The notes: generated by a model not told the origin, from the sequence alone. A stretch of 64,000 nucleotides of DNA from Halomonas denitrificans (GCA_019800895.1 JAHVKF010000002.1:682001-746000), one strand, 5' to 3'; counted from the stretch's first letter, positions 1 to 9,304 are shown. Program-made: numbers and translations.

Positions 1-309
1 GTCCTTCCAGCCCCAGGAATCCGAGCCCGACCCGCCGCCGAGCTCGGGCAGTTCCAGCCAGCCGGCCAGCTCGATGCCGTCGCAGGGGAAGATGTCGGAC
101 ATGCCGTTGATGCAGCCCGCCGGTCCCCGGTAGGCGTACTCGATCGGTTCGGCGGCGTGCATGGCGTGGGCCAGGTTCTCGAACTCGATGTCGGGATGCA
201 GCACGCCGAGCACGGCGGCGCGCTCGGACGTGAAGCAGGCCCAGGCGCTGGTGACGACGAGCGCCGGCGCGAGGCCGGCCAGCAGTCCGTGGCAAAACAG
301 TCGTTTCAT
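1..309 (-). CDS. choice-of-anchor B family protein, N-terminal part (runs off the window)
   Basis: The reading frame opens with ATG at 309 and stays open for 103 codons to the window edge, so the C-terminus is missing. It begins with a signal peptide (charged MKR, hydrophobic stretch, cleavage near the Ala-Trp-Ala site around residue 24). A Cys-rich segment follows (CING, then FPCDGIEL) and then a Gly/Ser-rich stretch ending in SWGW. From memory this matches the start of choice-of-anchor B proteins, which are secreted and carry LVIVD-type beta-propeller repeats; the repeats would lie outside the window. The ATG overlaps the stop of the upstream carboxypeptidase gene by 4 nt (ATGA), so it is probably translated from the same mRNA. 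Function beyond a secreted or surface propeller is unknown. Confidence 0.6.
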   Translation of the reverse strand, partial: MKRLFCHGLLAGLAPALVVTSAWACFTSERAAVLGVLHPDIEFENLAHAMHAAEPIEYAYRGPAGCINGMSDIFPCDGIELAGWLELPELGGGSGSDSWGWKD

Positions 310-1940
310 GATTCGAATCCGTCGGAAAACAGGGTCAGGGGCAGTCGGGCGACCCGGGGCAGGCCGCTCTCGCCGCCGGCGTCGATCGCGGTCACGAACA
401 GGCGACCGTTGGGGGCCGGCGATGCACCGGCGGGCAGAACGACGTTGAAATCGGCCACGGGCGCCGGGACCGGTAGCGAAAAGTCCCAGCTCGGCGCCCC
501 GGTCTCGGCCGGCGCGCCGGAGGCGACGCGAACGGTCACGACGTCGGCGATCGGATCGGCCGCGGGGGGCTCGGGGGAGTTGCCCCGGAAATAGCGGGTA
601 TCGTCGGCGGTACCGACCAGCCGGACCGCGCCGTTGTCAAGGCTCACGCCCAGGGCGGTGATCGCCGGACCCGCCGGTTCGCGGTACGGTCGCCGTGCCG
701 CCTTCGCGGCCAGCAGCAGCGCGTTCCGGTTGTCCGGCCACACGGTGGACTCGAAGCTGGCGCAGGATTGCTGGAAGGTCGTGCCGACCTCGAAGGTATA
801 AGCCGCCACACCGGTTTCGTAATAGGCGAAGTCGACCATCGTGCCGCCCGCCGGGCCGAGCGAGAACCAGCGGCTGACTTCGTAGTCGCCGTGCCAGGCC
901 ATCCGGCGGCCCAGCACGGTCAGCGCATCGTGGTTCGGCGCATTGTTCTCGTTCTGCCCACCGAGCCCCTCCCAGGGCAGCAGCACGAGCTCGCCGAAGG
1001 AATGCAGCGAAATGAACAGGCCTTCCGTGTCCGGCGGCGCGGGCGTGGTCTGGTCGCCGGGACGCTGGTCGGCGAACACGTCGAGCAGGTAGGCCTGGAG
1101 CGCCTGGGTCTCGGGCTCCGAGGCGACCACGGGGCCGCGATAGGTCTCGGAGCACGTACTGCCGGACGAGGCGTTGCCCCAGAAGTGCGTGCTGTTGCGG
1201 TTCAGGTCCACCCCGACCGGTCCGCCCGGACAGGCGGTTTCGTTGTGGTTCTTGCGCCAGAACGATTCGCCGGACTCGACCTGTCGACGTCCGTCCGGGT
1301 TCTGCTGGGCGATCACGTGGATCTCGCGGTGATCGAGCAGCCACTCGATGTCCGGGTCGTCGTCGGGGTTCTCGACCAGCAGCTCCGCCCATCGGGTCGC
1401 GATCTCGGCGGTGGCCAGTTCGCGGGCGTGCTGGGCGGCCATGAGCACGAGCGGCGCCCGGGGATGGGACGAGTTCTCGTTGCCGATGACCACGGCGAAG
1501 ATCGAGCTGCCCGGCACCGATCCGTTGGCGGCCTGCCAGCTGTCGCCGATGTCGACCCACTGCGCGCGATCGGGATGCTGGGCAGCCAGCGCGCCGAGGT
1601 CCGCGTGGGTCTGGGTCACGGTGCGGTAGCACGGAAAGCCGGGAATCGTGCCGGGATCGCCGCGGCCGAAGCCCGTGCGGTCGATCGCGTTCCAGCGCTC
1701 GAGGTCGCGCTGGCGCGGCCGATCGGCCTCGATCCGGAAGCCGGTTGCCTCGAGGCGCGCCCGGTCGGCGGGGTCGAGGTCGAACACCGCATAGCCGGCG
1801 CGCCAGTCCACGCCCCAGAAGTCGTACTCGGCGCGAAGCGTGCCCAGCTCCGCCGGCGACAGGTCGTGGATGCGCACGACCTCCGGCAAGGCCGGTGCCG
1901 CCGTGAACAGGGCCAGCAGCGCGGCGGCCGTGCGAATCAT
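306..1940 (-). CDS. secreted M14 zinc carboxypeptidase with C-terminal DGFE-type tail
   Basis: A 544-aa protein that should cleave C-terminal residues from peptides outside the cytoplasm. Residues 1-19 form a signal peptide. The M14 catalytic domain covers about residues 105-400: zinc ligands H171 and E174 (HARE) and H313 (SLHS), substrate-binding DLNRNS near 245-250, and the general-base Glu E384 in YTFEVGT. After it comes a beta-rich region of about 130 residues and the terminal sequence LFSDGFES. The ATG at 1940 is chosen because it opens directly into the signal peptide and overlaps the preceding amidotransferase stop by 4 nt. Its own stop overlaps the next gene the same way. The final F-x-D-x-F-E resembles the end of the FG-GAP protein at 20290-22758. 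The family call is firm; substrate preference is not visible. Confidence 0.9.
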   Translation of the reverse strand: MIRTAAALLALFTAAPALPEVVRIHDLSPAELGTLRAEYDFWGVDWRAGYAVFDLDPADRARLEATGFRIEADRPRQRDLERWNAIDRTGFGRGDPGTIPGFPCYRTVTQTHADLGALAAQHPDRAQWVDIGDSWQAANGSVPGSSIFAVVIGNENSSHPRAPLVLMAAQHARELATAEIATRWAELLVENPDDDPDIEWLLDHREIHVIAQQNPDGRRQVESGESFWRKNHNETACPGGPVGVDLNRNSTHFWGNASSGSTCSETYRGPVVASEPETQALQAYLLDVFADQRPGDQTTPAPPDTEGLFISLHSFGELVLLPWEGLGGQNENNAPNHDALTVLGRRMAWHGDYEVSRWFSLGPAGGTMVDFAYYETGVAAYTFEVGTTFQQSCASFESTVWPDNRNALLLAAKAARRPYREPAGPAITALGVSLDNGAVRLVGTADDTRYFRGNSPEPPAADPIADVVTVRVASGAPAETGAPSWDFSLPVPAPVADFNVVLPAGASPAPNGRLFVTAIDAGGESGLPRVARLPLTLFSDGFES

Positions 1941-2737
1941 GCGGCTGCAGCGCGCCGAGCGCCCGCGACCAGCGCGCCGAAGCCGGCCAGCAGACCGGGT
2001 CCGACCGTGTCGTCGATGACGCCGCGGACCAGGGCAGCGGGATCCTGCCCTTCGGCAGCCAGCGGTACCGCGCGGGCCTGGATGTAGGCGCGCATCACGG
2101 CGCGACCGAACTCGGGATGGAACTGCACGCCCCAGGCCCGGTCGCCGAAGCGCAGCGCATGGTGCGGGTCGTGGGCCGCTTCTCCGACCACGCGGGCGCC
2201 CGCAGGCGGCTCGAGGACCGATTCGACGTGGCTGACGTGGAAGGCCGCGGCCGGCGCGTAGCGGCCGAGCACGGGGTCGTCGGGGTCGAGCACGCGGGTC
2301 TCGAAGCGCCCCATCCGGCGTCCGTTCGGGTTCGGTCCGACGGTCCCGCCCAGCGCGTGGGCGATCAGCTGGTGGCCATAGCAGACGCCGAGCATCGGAA
2401 GCCCCGCACGGAACGCCGCGGCCAGCCACTCGGCGGTGCGTTCCGACCAGGGTTCACGGCGGCTCACCATCGCCGGCGAGCCGGTGACCAGGACGCCGGC
2501 CAGGGGTTCACGGGACCCGCCCTCCGATCCGTCCGCAGTCCGCTCCGTCGTCTCCAGGTCGGGCAGCGGTTCGTCGCGATCGACCCGTACCGTGACGTAG
2601 TCGAAGCGCCCGCGCCCGAGACCGGCGATGAACCAGTCCTCGAAATCGCTTTCGGTGCCGTCGAGGCCGCGGGCCTCGGGCACGGCCCGGCCGGTCTTGA
2701 CGATCAGGAATCGCGGGCGGGTCGATCGATGGTCCAC
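1937..2737 (-). CDS. class I glutamine amidotransferase domain protein
   Basis: A 266-aa single-domain GATase-1 protein of the stand-alone GuaA-like type. The nucleophile is C119 in LGVCYGHQL, and the partner His and Glu are H207 and E209 in VQFHPEF, so the triad is intact. Such enzymes hydrolyse glutamine, or an analogous gamma-glutamyl amide, to release ammonia. There is no synthetase domain and no obvious partner nearby, so the acceptor is unknown. I place the start at GTG 2735-2737 because a GGAG ribosome site lies 8 nt upstream and no ATG is available in frame. The stop overlaps the carboxypeptidase ATG by 4 nt, making this the first gene of a three-gene operon. It is divergent from the alcohol dehydrogenase across a 165-nt intergenic region. 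Confidence 0.85.
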   Translation of the reverse strand: MDHRSTRPRFLIVKTGRAVPEARGLDGTESDFEDWFIAGLGRGRFDYVTVRVDRDEPLPDLETTERTADGSEGGSREPLAGVLVTGSPAMVSRREPWSERTAEWLAAAFRAGLPMLGVCYGHQLIAHALGGTVGPNPNGRRMGRFETRVLDPDDPVLGRYAPAAAFHVSHVESVLEPPAGARVVGEAAHDPHHALRFGDRAWGVQFHPEFGRAVMRAYIQARAVPLAAEGQDPAALVRGVIDDTVGPGLLAGFGALVAGARRAAAA

Positions 2738-2902
2738 GCGGAAGTCTCCGGCATTCGGTGGTTTCGGGCAGGAACGTGCGCTCGGGCGCTCCCGACGGCT
2801 CGGTTCATCACACCACAAAACGGGCCCGATTGCACCCTTGGACCGGACGCTCGCGGCACCGTGCGATGATCGCATCCTTCCCATCCACCGCTGGAGAACC
2901 CG

Positions 2903-3958
2903 ATGAAACCCATCCATGCCTACGGCGCCGAGTCCGAGACCTCCGGCGTTCACCCGATGACCGTCGAGCGCCGGGACCCGCGGCCCGACGACGTGCTGAT
3001 CGAGATCGACTACTGCGGTGTGTGTCATTCGGACCTGCATTTCGTGAACAACGACTGGGGAATGACCGACTACCCCGTCGTGCCCGGGCACGAGATCGTC
3101 GGCACCGTGACCGCGGTCGGCGACGACGTGACCCGCTTCGAAGTCGGCCAGCGCGTCGGCGTCGGCTGCCTGGTCGATTCCTGCCGCGACTGCCCCTCGT
3201 GCGACGAGGGCCTGGAGCAGTACTGCCTGAAGGGCTTCGTGGGCACCTACAACGGCGAGGACCTGCACGACGGTCGCAAGACCTACGGCGGGTACTCCGA
3301 GCGCATCGTGGTCTCCGAGCGCTTCGTGCTGGACATCCCGGACTCGCTCGACCCGGCCGCGGCCGCCCCGCTGCTGTGCGCCGGCATCACCACCTATTCG
3401 CCGCTGCGCCACTTCGGCGTCAAGGCCGGCGACCGGGTCGCGATCGTCGGCATGGGCGGACTGGGCCACATGGGCATCAAGTTCGCCCGGGCGATGGGCG
3501 CCGAGGTCACCGTGTTCTCGCGATCGGAGGGCAAGCGCTCGGAAATCGAGCGGCTCGGCGCGCACCACATGGTGATCTCCACCGACGAAGAACAGATGGA
3601 GGCCGTCGCCGGCCGGTTCGACTACATCCTGAACACGGTGCCGGTCCAGCACGATCTGAACCCCTATGTGGCCGCCCTCAAACCGGACGGCACGATGATC
3701 CTGGTCGGCCTGCTCGAGCCGATCGAGCCGGCCCTCGAAGCCGGTCCGATCGTGTTCGCGCGACGGCGCCTGGCCGGTTCGCTGATCGGCGGGCTGCCCG
3801 AGACCCAGGAGATGCTCGACTTCTGCGCCGAACACGACATCGTCAGCGACATCGAGATGCTCGACATCAAGAACATCAACGAGGCCTACAAGCGGATGCA
3901 GGACAGCGACGTGCGCTATCGCTTCGTCATCGACATGAACAGCCTCAAGGGCGACTGA
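2903..3958 (+). CDS. zinc-dependent NAD(P) alcohol dehydrogenase (YahK/cinnamyl alcohol dehydrogenase type)
   Basis: A 351-aa cytoplasmic medium-chain dehydrogenase that should reduce aldehydes with NADPH. The catalytic zinc site is visible in CGVCHSD (about residues 38-44) and GHE (about 62-64). The four structural-zinc cysteines sit in the CRDCPSC-x6-C block near residues 94-107. The nucleotide-binding Rossmann motif is GMGGLGHMG near residue 180. Length and motif order match the YahK/AdhC-like broad-specificity aldehyde reductases. The ATG has a GGAG ribosome site 7-8 nt upstream. It is convergent with gshA. The physiological substrate cannot be read from sequence. Confidence 0.92.
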   Translation: MKPIHAYGAESETSGVHPMTVERRDPRPDDVLIEIDYCGVCHSDLHFVNNDWGMTDYPVVPGHEIVGTVTAVGDDVTRFEVGQRVGVGCLVDSCRDCPSCDEGLEQYCLKGFVGTYNGEDLHDGRKTYGGYSERIVVSERFVLDIPDSLDPAAAAPLLCAGITTYSPLRHFGVKAGDRVAIVGMGGLGHMGIKFARAMGAEVTVFSRSEGKRSEIERLGAHHMVISTDEEQMEAVAGRFDYILNTVPVQHDLNPYVAALKPDGTMILVGLLEPIEPALEAGPIVFARRRLAGSLIGGLPETQEMLDFCAEHDIVSDIEMLDIKNINEAYKRMQDSDVRYRFVIDMNSLKGD

Positions 3959-3982
3959 CGGCCGAGGGATCGTGCGCCGGTC

Positions 3983-5353
3983 TCAATAGTAGGCGCGGGT
4001 GCGGAACAGGGGCTCGAGCGAGCCGCCCCACTCGCCGTCGTGGAGCGCCAGCAGTTGGTCGGCCGGCGTCATGCCGGTTTCGACCGTGACGTGCAGCGGT
4101 TCGAGGAAGCCGGTCTCGTCGTCGCCGGCGGCGTTGAGCCGCTTGCGGTTGCGCAGTCCGTCGCGGGCCAGCTCGAGCAGGTCGCCGGCGATCTCGCGCA
4201 CGCTCCGGCCGTGGATCGTGGCCCGAATGCCATCGCGCGCCACATCGTTTCGCAGTGTCGCCAGGTCGTCCGTCGACCAGTCGGCGACCAGCTGCAGGCA
4301 GGCGTCGAGGCTGGCGCGGTCGTAGAGCAGGCCGACCCAGAACGCCGGCAGCGCGCACAGCCGCTTCCAGGGCCCGCCGTCGGCGCCGCGCATCTCGAGG
4401 AACTTCTTCAAGCGGACTTCGGGGAAGGCCGTGGTCAGGTGGTCTTCCCAGTCCGACAGCGTCGGCCGCTCGCCCGGCAGCGCCGGCAGTCGGCCGGCGA
4501 GAAAGTCGCGGAAGGACTGGCCCGAGGCATCGATGTAGCGACCGTTACGGCGCACGAAGTACATCGGCACGTCGAGCATCCAGTCGACGTAGCGCTCGAA
4601 GCCGAAGCCGTCCTCGAACACGAACGGCAGCTGGCCGGTGCGCTGCGGATCCGTATCGGTCCAGATGTGGCTGCGGTAGCTGACGAAGCCGCTGGGTCGT
4701 CCTTCCAGGAACGGCGAGTTGGCGAACAGCGCGGTCGCGATCGGCTGCAGTGCGAGGCTGGCGCGAAACTTCGCGACCATGTCCGCCTCGCTGGAGAAAT
4801 CGAGGTTGACCTGCACGGTGCAGGTCCGGGTCATCATGTCCAGGCCCAGGGAGCCGACCTTGGGCATGTGGGCGCGCATGATCCGGTAGCGCGCCTTGGG
4901 CATCCAAGGGATGTCCTCGCGCTTCGCGGTCGGGTGGAAGCCGAGACCGAGGAATCCCAACCCCATCGGTTCGGCCACGGAGCGGACCTCGGCGAGGTGC
5001 GAATTGACCTCGTTGCAGGTCTGGTGCAGGTGGTCGAGCAGGTCGCCCGAAAGCTCGAACTGGCCGCCGGGCTCGAGGGTGATGGAGCAGCCGTCGCGTT
5101 TCAGCGCGATGATCTCCCCGGCCTCGAGCTCGGGGGTCCAGCCGTAGCGGTCGGCCAGCCCCTGGAGCAGCGCGCCGATGCCGCGCTCGCCCTCGTGCGG
5201 CGCCGGGGACAGGTCATCGAGGCGGAACCCGAACTTCTCGTGTTCGGTGCCGATCTTCCACCGGTCGGCCGACCGGCACCCGGACTCGAGGTATTCGACG
5301 AGCGTTCGCGTGTCCGCGATCGGCGGCTGGGCTTCGGTGCGAGAGTCGGACAT
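3983..5353 (-). CDS. gshA: glutamate-cysteine ligase (plant/proteobacterial type)
   Basis: A 456-aa cytoplasmic ATP-dependent ligase that joins glutamate and cysteine in the first step of glutathione synthesis. The N-terminus contains the hallmark IGTEHEKFGF (about residues 38-47), followed by LEPGGQFELSG and the TCTVQVNLDF core typical of the GshA family shared by plants and many proteobacteria, which is unlike the E. coli enzyme. FLEMRGAD near residue 325 is another family block. It ends with a Tyr-Tyr pair. The gene is divergent from the peptide-transporter operon with about 105 nt between the starts. No gshB is in the window. Confidence 0.93.
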   Translation of the reverse strand: MSDSRTEAQPPIADTRTLVEYLESGCRSADRWKIGTEHEKFGFRLDDLSPAPHEGERGIGALLQGLADRYGWTPELEAGEIIALKRDGCSITLEPGGQFELSGDLLDHLHQTCNEVNSHLAEVRSVAEPMGLGFLGLGFHPTAKREDIPWMPKARYRIMRAHMPKVGSLGLDMMTRTCTVQVNLDFSSEADMVAKFRASLALQPIATALFANSPFLEGRPSGFVSYRSHIWTDTDPQRTGQLPFVFEDGFGFERYVDWMLDVPMYFVRRNGRYIDASGQSFRDFLAGRLPALPGERPTLSDWEDHLTTAFPEVRLKKFLEMRGADGGPWKRLCALPAFWVGLLYDRASLDACLQLVADWSTDDLATLRNDVARDGIRATIHGRSVREIAGDLLELARDGLRNRKRLNAAGDDETGFLEPLHVTVETGMTPADQLLALHDGEWGGSLEPLFRTRAYY

Positions 5354-5458
5354 GCGCGGTACCGGTCGACGTCGAGAGGGGTCGGAAGGGGCTGGAAACC
5401 GGAGGCATTATCGCCCATCGCGGTGCAGAGGTCGCCACGCCCGCCCTACACTAGCGGC

Positions 5459-6955
5459 ATGCCGCTCGCCCGTCGCCTGTCCGCAGTCTGCTGTGCCGCC
5501 CTGCTGCTGGTCAGCGCCGCCCTTCGCGCCGACGGTCCCGTCATCCACCGCGGCCTGGGACCGTCCCCGGACACGCTCGACATCCATCGCGCCCAGGGAC
5601 TGTCGGCCTTCAACCTGCTGCGCGACCTGCACGAGGGCCTGCTGACGCGCGATGCCGCCGGCCGACCGGTTCCCGGCATCGCCCGCGCCTGGACCGTCGA
5701 GGACGACGGCCGCCGATGGCGCTTCGAGCTCGATCCGGACGCGCGCTGGTCCGACGGAGAGCCCATCGTCGCGGCCGATTTCGTGCGCGGCTTCGAGCGG
5801 GCCCGCGACCCGGCCACCGCGTCGCCCACCGCCGATTGGTTGGCGCCGATCGCCGCGATCCGTGCGCACGGCGAACGCGACCTGGAAATCCGACTCCAGC
5901 GGCCGCTGCCGTGGTTCGAGGAACTGTTGACCCTGCCGGTGACCTTCCCGTGGCCGGATGAAGGCCGCGACGTCTTCAGCGGCCCGTTCCGCCTGGTCGA
6001 GCGCGTGCCCGGGTCCGTGTTCCGCCTGGCCCGGAACGGCCACTATCGCGAAGCCGATCGGGTCGAAGCGGGCGGCGTGACCTGGCACGTCACCGAGGAC
6101 CCGTCGGCCGAGCTGGCCCGGTTCCGCGCCGGTGAGCTGCACGCCACCGAAACCGTGCCGCCGGGGCGCATCGACTGGTTGCGCGAGCAGCTCGGCGACG
6201 CGCTGCGAGTCAGCCCGTACCTGGGCAGCTTCTACCTGGTCTACAACCTGCGCCAGGCGAAGTTCGCCGACCCACGGGTCCGCGAGGCACTCTCGCTGGC
6301 AATCGACCGGCGGCTGCTGACCGAGCGCGTGCTCGGGGCCGGCGAAGTCCCGGCCGAGGGGCTGGTGCCGCCCGGCCTGCCCGGCTGGCCGGACGCCGCG
6401 CTGGACGGCATCGACTTCGACGCCCGCCTGGCCCGGGCGCGCACCCTCCTGCGCGAGGCCGGGCACGGGCGAGGCAATCCGCTGGAGGTCGAACTGCGCT
6501 TCAACTCCTCCCTGGCCCACCGCCGGCTCGCGGTGGCCGTCGCGGCGATGTGGAAACAGCACCTCGGGGTCCGCACCCGCCTGACCAACGAGGAGTGGAA
6601 GGTCTTCGTCACCAACCGCCGCCACGGCCGGATCACCGAGATCGTCCGCGGCGGATGGATCGCCGACTGGGCGGACCCGGCGAACTTCCTCGACAATTTC
6701 CACAGCGATTCGCCGCTGAACTACGCCTTCCTGTCCGACCCGGACCTGGATCGCCTGCTCGAGTCCGCGCGCGGCCAGCGCGGGCCGTCGCGCACCGCCA
6801 CGCTGGTCGACGCCGAGCAGCGGTTGCTCGACCGCCATGCGATCATTCCCCTCTACTACTATGTATCGCGTCACCTGGTGGACCCGGACCTGCGCGGCTG
6901 GCAGGACAACGTGATGGACATCCACCTGTCTCGCTGGCTCGACCTGGAGAATTGA
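5459..6955 (+). CDS. oppA: peptide ABC transporter substrate-binding protein, first of two (OppA-like)
   Basis: A 498-aa periplasmic solute-binding protein of family 5. It starts with a signal peptide (MPLARRLS, hydrophobic core, cleavage near LRA-DG) and has no clear lipobox. The fold is recognisable from PDTLDIHRA, the PVPGIARAW segment, WSDGEPIVAADFV, and the late FADPRVREALSLAIDR block, where family-5 proteins contact the hinge. It is closely similar along its length to the next gene but about 95 residues shorter. I start at ATG 5459, where the signal peptide opens. A TACACT -10-like box ends 6 nt before it, so the mRNA may be nearly leaderless. The stop overlaps the next ATG by one base (TGATG). 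Confidence 0.9.
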   Translation: MPLARRLSAVCCAALLLVSAALRADGPVIHRGLGPSPDTLDIHRAQGLSAFNLLRDLHEGLLTRDAAGRPVPGIARAWTVEDDGRRWRFELDPDARWSDGEPIVAADFVRGFERARDPATASPTADWLAPIAAIRAHGERDLEIRLQRPLPWFEELLTLPVTFPWPDEGRDVFSGPFRLVERVPGSVFRLARNGHYREADRVEAGGVTWHVTEDPSAELARFRAGELHATETVPPGRIDWLREQLGDALRVSPYLGSFYLVYNLRQAKFADPRVREALSLAIDRRLLTERVLGAGEVPAEGLVPPGLPGWPDAALDGIDFDARLARARTLLREAGHGRGNPLEVELRFNSSLAHRRLAVAVAAMWKQHLGVRTRLTNEEWKVFVTNRRHGRITEIVRGGWIADWADPANFLDNFHSDSPLNYAFLSDPDLDRLLESARGQRGPSRTATLVDAEQRLLDRHAIIPLYYYVSRHLVDPDLRGWQDNVMDIHLSRWLDLEN

Positions 6956-8736
6956 TGACCACGGCCCGCACGCGCCCCGCTGTTCGCTTCCGGTCGTTGC
7001 TGGCCGTGGCGTGGCTGGGGGTGCTGGCCGGGTGCGGCGGCGACCCCGACGCGCCGCCGACGCCGATCGACCTGCCGGAGCCGGTCTCGCCGTGGCTCGA
7101 CGACGACGGCACGCCGCTGGCCGACGCCTTGGCCGACGTGCAGGAACTGCATCGCGGCAACGGCGAGGAGCCGCAGACGCTGGATCCGCATCGCGCCGAC
7201 GGCGTGCCCACGCTGAACATCCTGCGCGACCTGTTCGAGGGCCTGACCACGACCGCGCCCGACGGCCGGATCGTTCCCGGTGCCGCCGGGCGCTGGGACA
7301 TTTCGCGCGACGGGATGACCTACACCTTCTACCTGCGCGACGACGGCAGCTGGTCGAACGGCGACCCGCTGACCGCCGACGATTTCGTGTTCAGCTTCCG
7401 CCGCTCCGTCGACCCCGAGACCGCCGCCGCGTACGGTCGGATGCTGGCCCCGATCGAGAATGCGGTGGCCATCCTGGCCGGCGAACTGGCGCCCGACGCG
7501 CTGGGCGTCGAGGCGCTGAACGAGCGCACCGTGCAGATCCGCCTCGACGATCCGACGCCGTACTTCCTCGGCCTGCTGACCCATGCCTCGACCTATCCCG
7601 TGCACCGGCCGTCGCTGGAGGCGCACGGCGCGGACTTCGTCCGGCCGCCGAACCTGGTCTCGAACGGCGCGTTCCGACTCGTGGAATGGGTGCCGCGCTC
7701 GCGGATCGGGCTCGAGCGCAACCCGCACTTCCACGGCGTCGACGACGTCGTCCTGGAACGCGTCGTTTACTACCCGATCGAGGACGAGAACACGGAGTTC
7801 CAGCGCTTCCGCGCCGGCGACTTAGACTGGACCGACCAGGTCCCGGCCAACCAGTTCCGCTGGTTGAACCAGAACCTCGCACCGGCGCTCTCGGTCTCGC
7901 CCTGGTTCGGCACTTACTTCTTCGGCTTCAACCTGACCCGGCCGCCCTTCGAGGACGACCTGGAACTCCGCCGCGCCCTGACGCTTGCGATCGACCGCGG
8001 CATCCTTACCGAGAAGGTGACGCAGTTCGGCGAGATCCCGACCTTCAACCTGGTGCCCGAGGGCCTGCCGGACTATCCGCCACCCGTTCCCGAGCACGCG
8101 GACTGGACCCAGGAAGCGCGCGAGGCGCGCGCGGTCGAGCTGTACCGGCAGGCCGGCTACGACGAGGAGCGGCCGCTGACCGTGGAGCTTCGCTACAACA
8201 CCTCGGAGAACCATCGCAAGATCGCCGTGGCCATCGCCGCGATGTGGAAGCAGGTGCTCGGCGTTCAGACCCGGCTGATCAACGAGGAATTCCGCGTGTT
8301 CCTGCAGAACCGGCAGCTCAAGCGCAACACGGAGGTGTTCCGCGCCGGCTGGATCGGCGACTACCAGGACGCGTTCACCTTCCTCGAACTGTTCCACTCC
8401 GAGCATCGACGCAACGATTCGGGCTACGCAAATCCTCGTTACGACCGCCTGCTCGATCAGATCGCCGAAGAACGCATCCCCGCACGACGCCGCAACCTGA
8501 TGGTCGAGGCCGAGAGAATGCTGCTGGCCGACCAGGTCGTCCTGCCCGTCTACACCTACGTCACCAAGCGCCTCGTCGATCCCCTGCTCAAGGGCTGGGA
8601 AGAAAACGTCATGGACTTCCACCCCAGCCAGCACATGTTCTTCGTGCGGGCCGCCAACGCCGAACCTGCCGCTCCCGCGCCTTCCTTCGACGAAAGCGAA
8701 TCCGAAGATGCCGAGCCCGACTCGGAGGACGGCTAG
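6955..8736 (+). CDS. peptide ABC transporter substrate-binding lipoprotein, second of two (OppA-like)
   Basis: A 593-aa family-5 solute-binding protein. The N-terminus has a lipoprotein signal ending in the lipobox LAGC (Cys at about residue 23), so it should be anchored to a membrane, unlike its tandem paralogue upstream. Typical blocks are EEPQTLDPHRAD, GRIVPGAA, WSNGDPLTADDFVFSF, LELRRALTLAIDR and the C-terminal YVTKRLVDPLLKGW. The C-terminus is an acidic, disordered tail rich in Glu, Asp and Ser. The paired binding proteins probably arose by duplication and may serve different peptide lengths. The TAG stop is followed at once by the left arm of an inverted-repeat element, which separates this gene from oppB. 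Confidence 0.9.
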   Translation: MTTARTRPAVRFRSLLAVAWLGVLAGCGGDPDAPPTPIDLPEPVSPWLDDDGTPLADALADVQELHRGNGEEPQTLDPHRADGVPTLNILRDLFEGLTTTAPDGRIVPGAAGRWDISRDGMTYTFYLRDDGSWSNGDPLTADDFVFSFRRSVDPETAAAYGRMLAPIENAVAILAGELAPDALGVEALNERTVQIRLDDPTPYFLGLLTHASTYPVHRPSLEAHGADFVRPPNLVSNGAFRLVEWVPRSRIGLERNPHFHGVDDVVLERVVYYPIEDENTEFQRFRAGDLDWTDQVPANQFRWLNQNLAPALSVSPWFGTYFFGFNLTRPPFEDDLELRRALTLAIDRGILTEKVTQFGEIPTFNLVPEGLPDYPPPVPEHADWTQEAREARAVELYRQAGYDEERPLTVELRYNTSENHRKIAVAIAAMWKQVLGVQTRLINEEFRVFLQNRQLKRNTEVFRAGWIGDYQDAFTFLELFHSEHRRNDSGYANPRYDRLLDQIAEERIPARRRNLMVEAERMLLADQVVLPVYTYVTKRLVDPLLKGWEENVMDFHPSQHMFFVRAANAEPAAPAPSFDESESEDAEPDSEDG

Positions 8737-8783
8737 AGGATGAACGCAAAGACGCGAAGGAGCGAAGGAGCGCGAAGGAAAGG
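8737..8783 (+). repeat. left inward-facing repeat arm of the GxxExxY element
   Basis: The arm starts on the base after the TAG stop of the upstream binding-protein gene and reads AGGATGAACGCAAAGACGCG followed by GAAGGAGC-type units. It resembles the second half of the composite repeat found at 42097-42186. Confidence 0.75.
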
Positions 8784-8932
8784 CTACGGAGTAACAGAGG
8801 CGGCGTTTTCCTACGGGAAAAGTGGGAGATTTACGGATGCGGGGAAAGGCGGCCCTCGCGAAACTCGATCCGAATCAAGTCAACCCACCGAGTCATGCAA
8901 TGGATGGGATGCCGTGAAGGCAGATCGAGCAA

Positions 8933-9304
8933 TTGGCGGCTGTGATCCTGGACGAATCGCTGAAGCTCCACAGGGAATTGGGGCCAGGTCTACTGGAATC
9001 GATCTACGAAGTGCTGCTTGCAGATGCACTGAACGCTCGTGGCCTCGAGGTCGCCCGACAGAAAAGCATCGGCCTTTGTCACCGTGGCCGAAAGTTCAAC
9101 GAGGCGTTCAGGGCGGATCTGATCGTGCAGCGCGCGATAATACTCGAGATCAAATCGATCGATGTGGTGCTGCCGACTCACAAAAAACAGTTGTTGACGT
9201 ACCTGCGGTTGAGTCGACTCCAATTGGGGTTTCTTCTCAACTTCGGTGCAGCCTGGATGAGGGAGGGGATCACTCGTGTGGTCAACGGTCTTCCCGAGAG
9301 TTGA
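8933..9304 (+). CDS. GxxExxY family protein (PD-(D/E)XK nuclease-like)
   Basis: A protein of up to 123 aa with the family hallmark GLLESIY (G-x-x-E-x-x-Y) near residues 19-25, preceded by LHRELGPG. A PD-(D/E)XK-like pair follows: the Asp in FRADLIV and the E-x-K in LEIKSID. The C-terminal block LTYLRLSRLQLGFLLNFG is also typical. The family is of unknown function, often multicopy in a genome, and predicted to have a restriction-endonuclease-like fold. The frame has no ATG. The first usable start is TTG 8933, and an in-frame TGA lies at 8915-8917. Relatives usually begin about ten residues earlier, so the N-terminus may be shortened or frameshifted. Codon use is less GC-biased than in neighbours. 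It sits inside the inverted-repeat element. Confidence 0.75.
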   Translation: MAAVILDESLKLHRELGPGLLESIYEVLLADALNARGLEVARQKSIGLCHRGRKFNEAFRADLIVQRAIILEIKSIDVVLPTHKKQLLTYLRLSRLQLGFLLNFGAAWMREGITRVVNGLPES

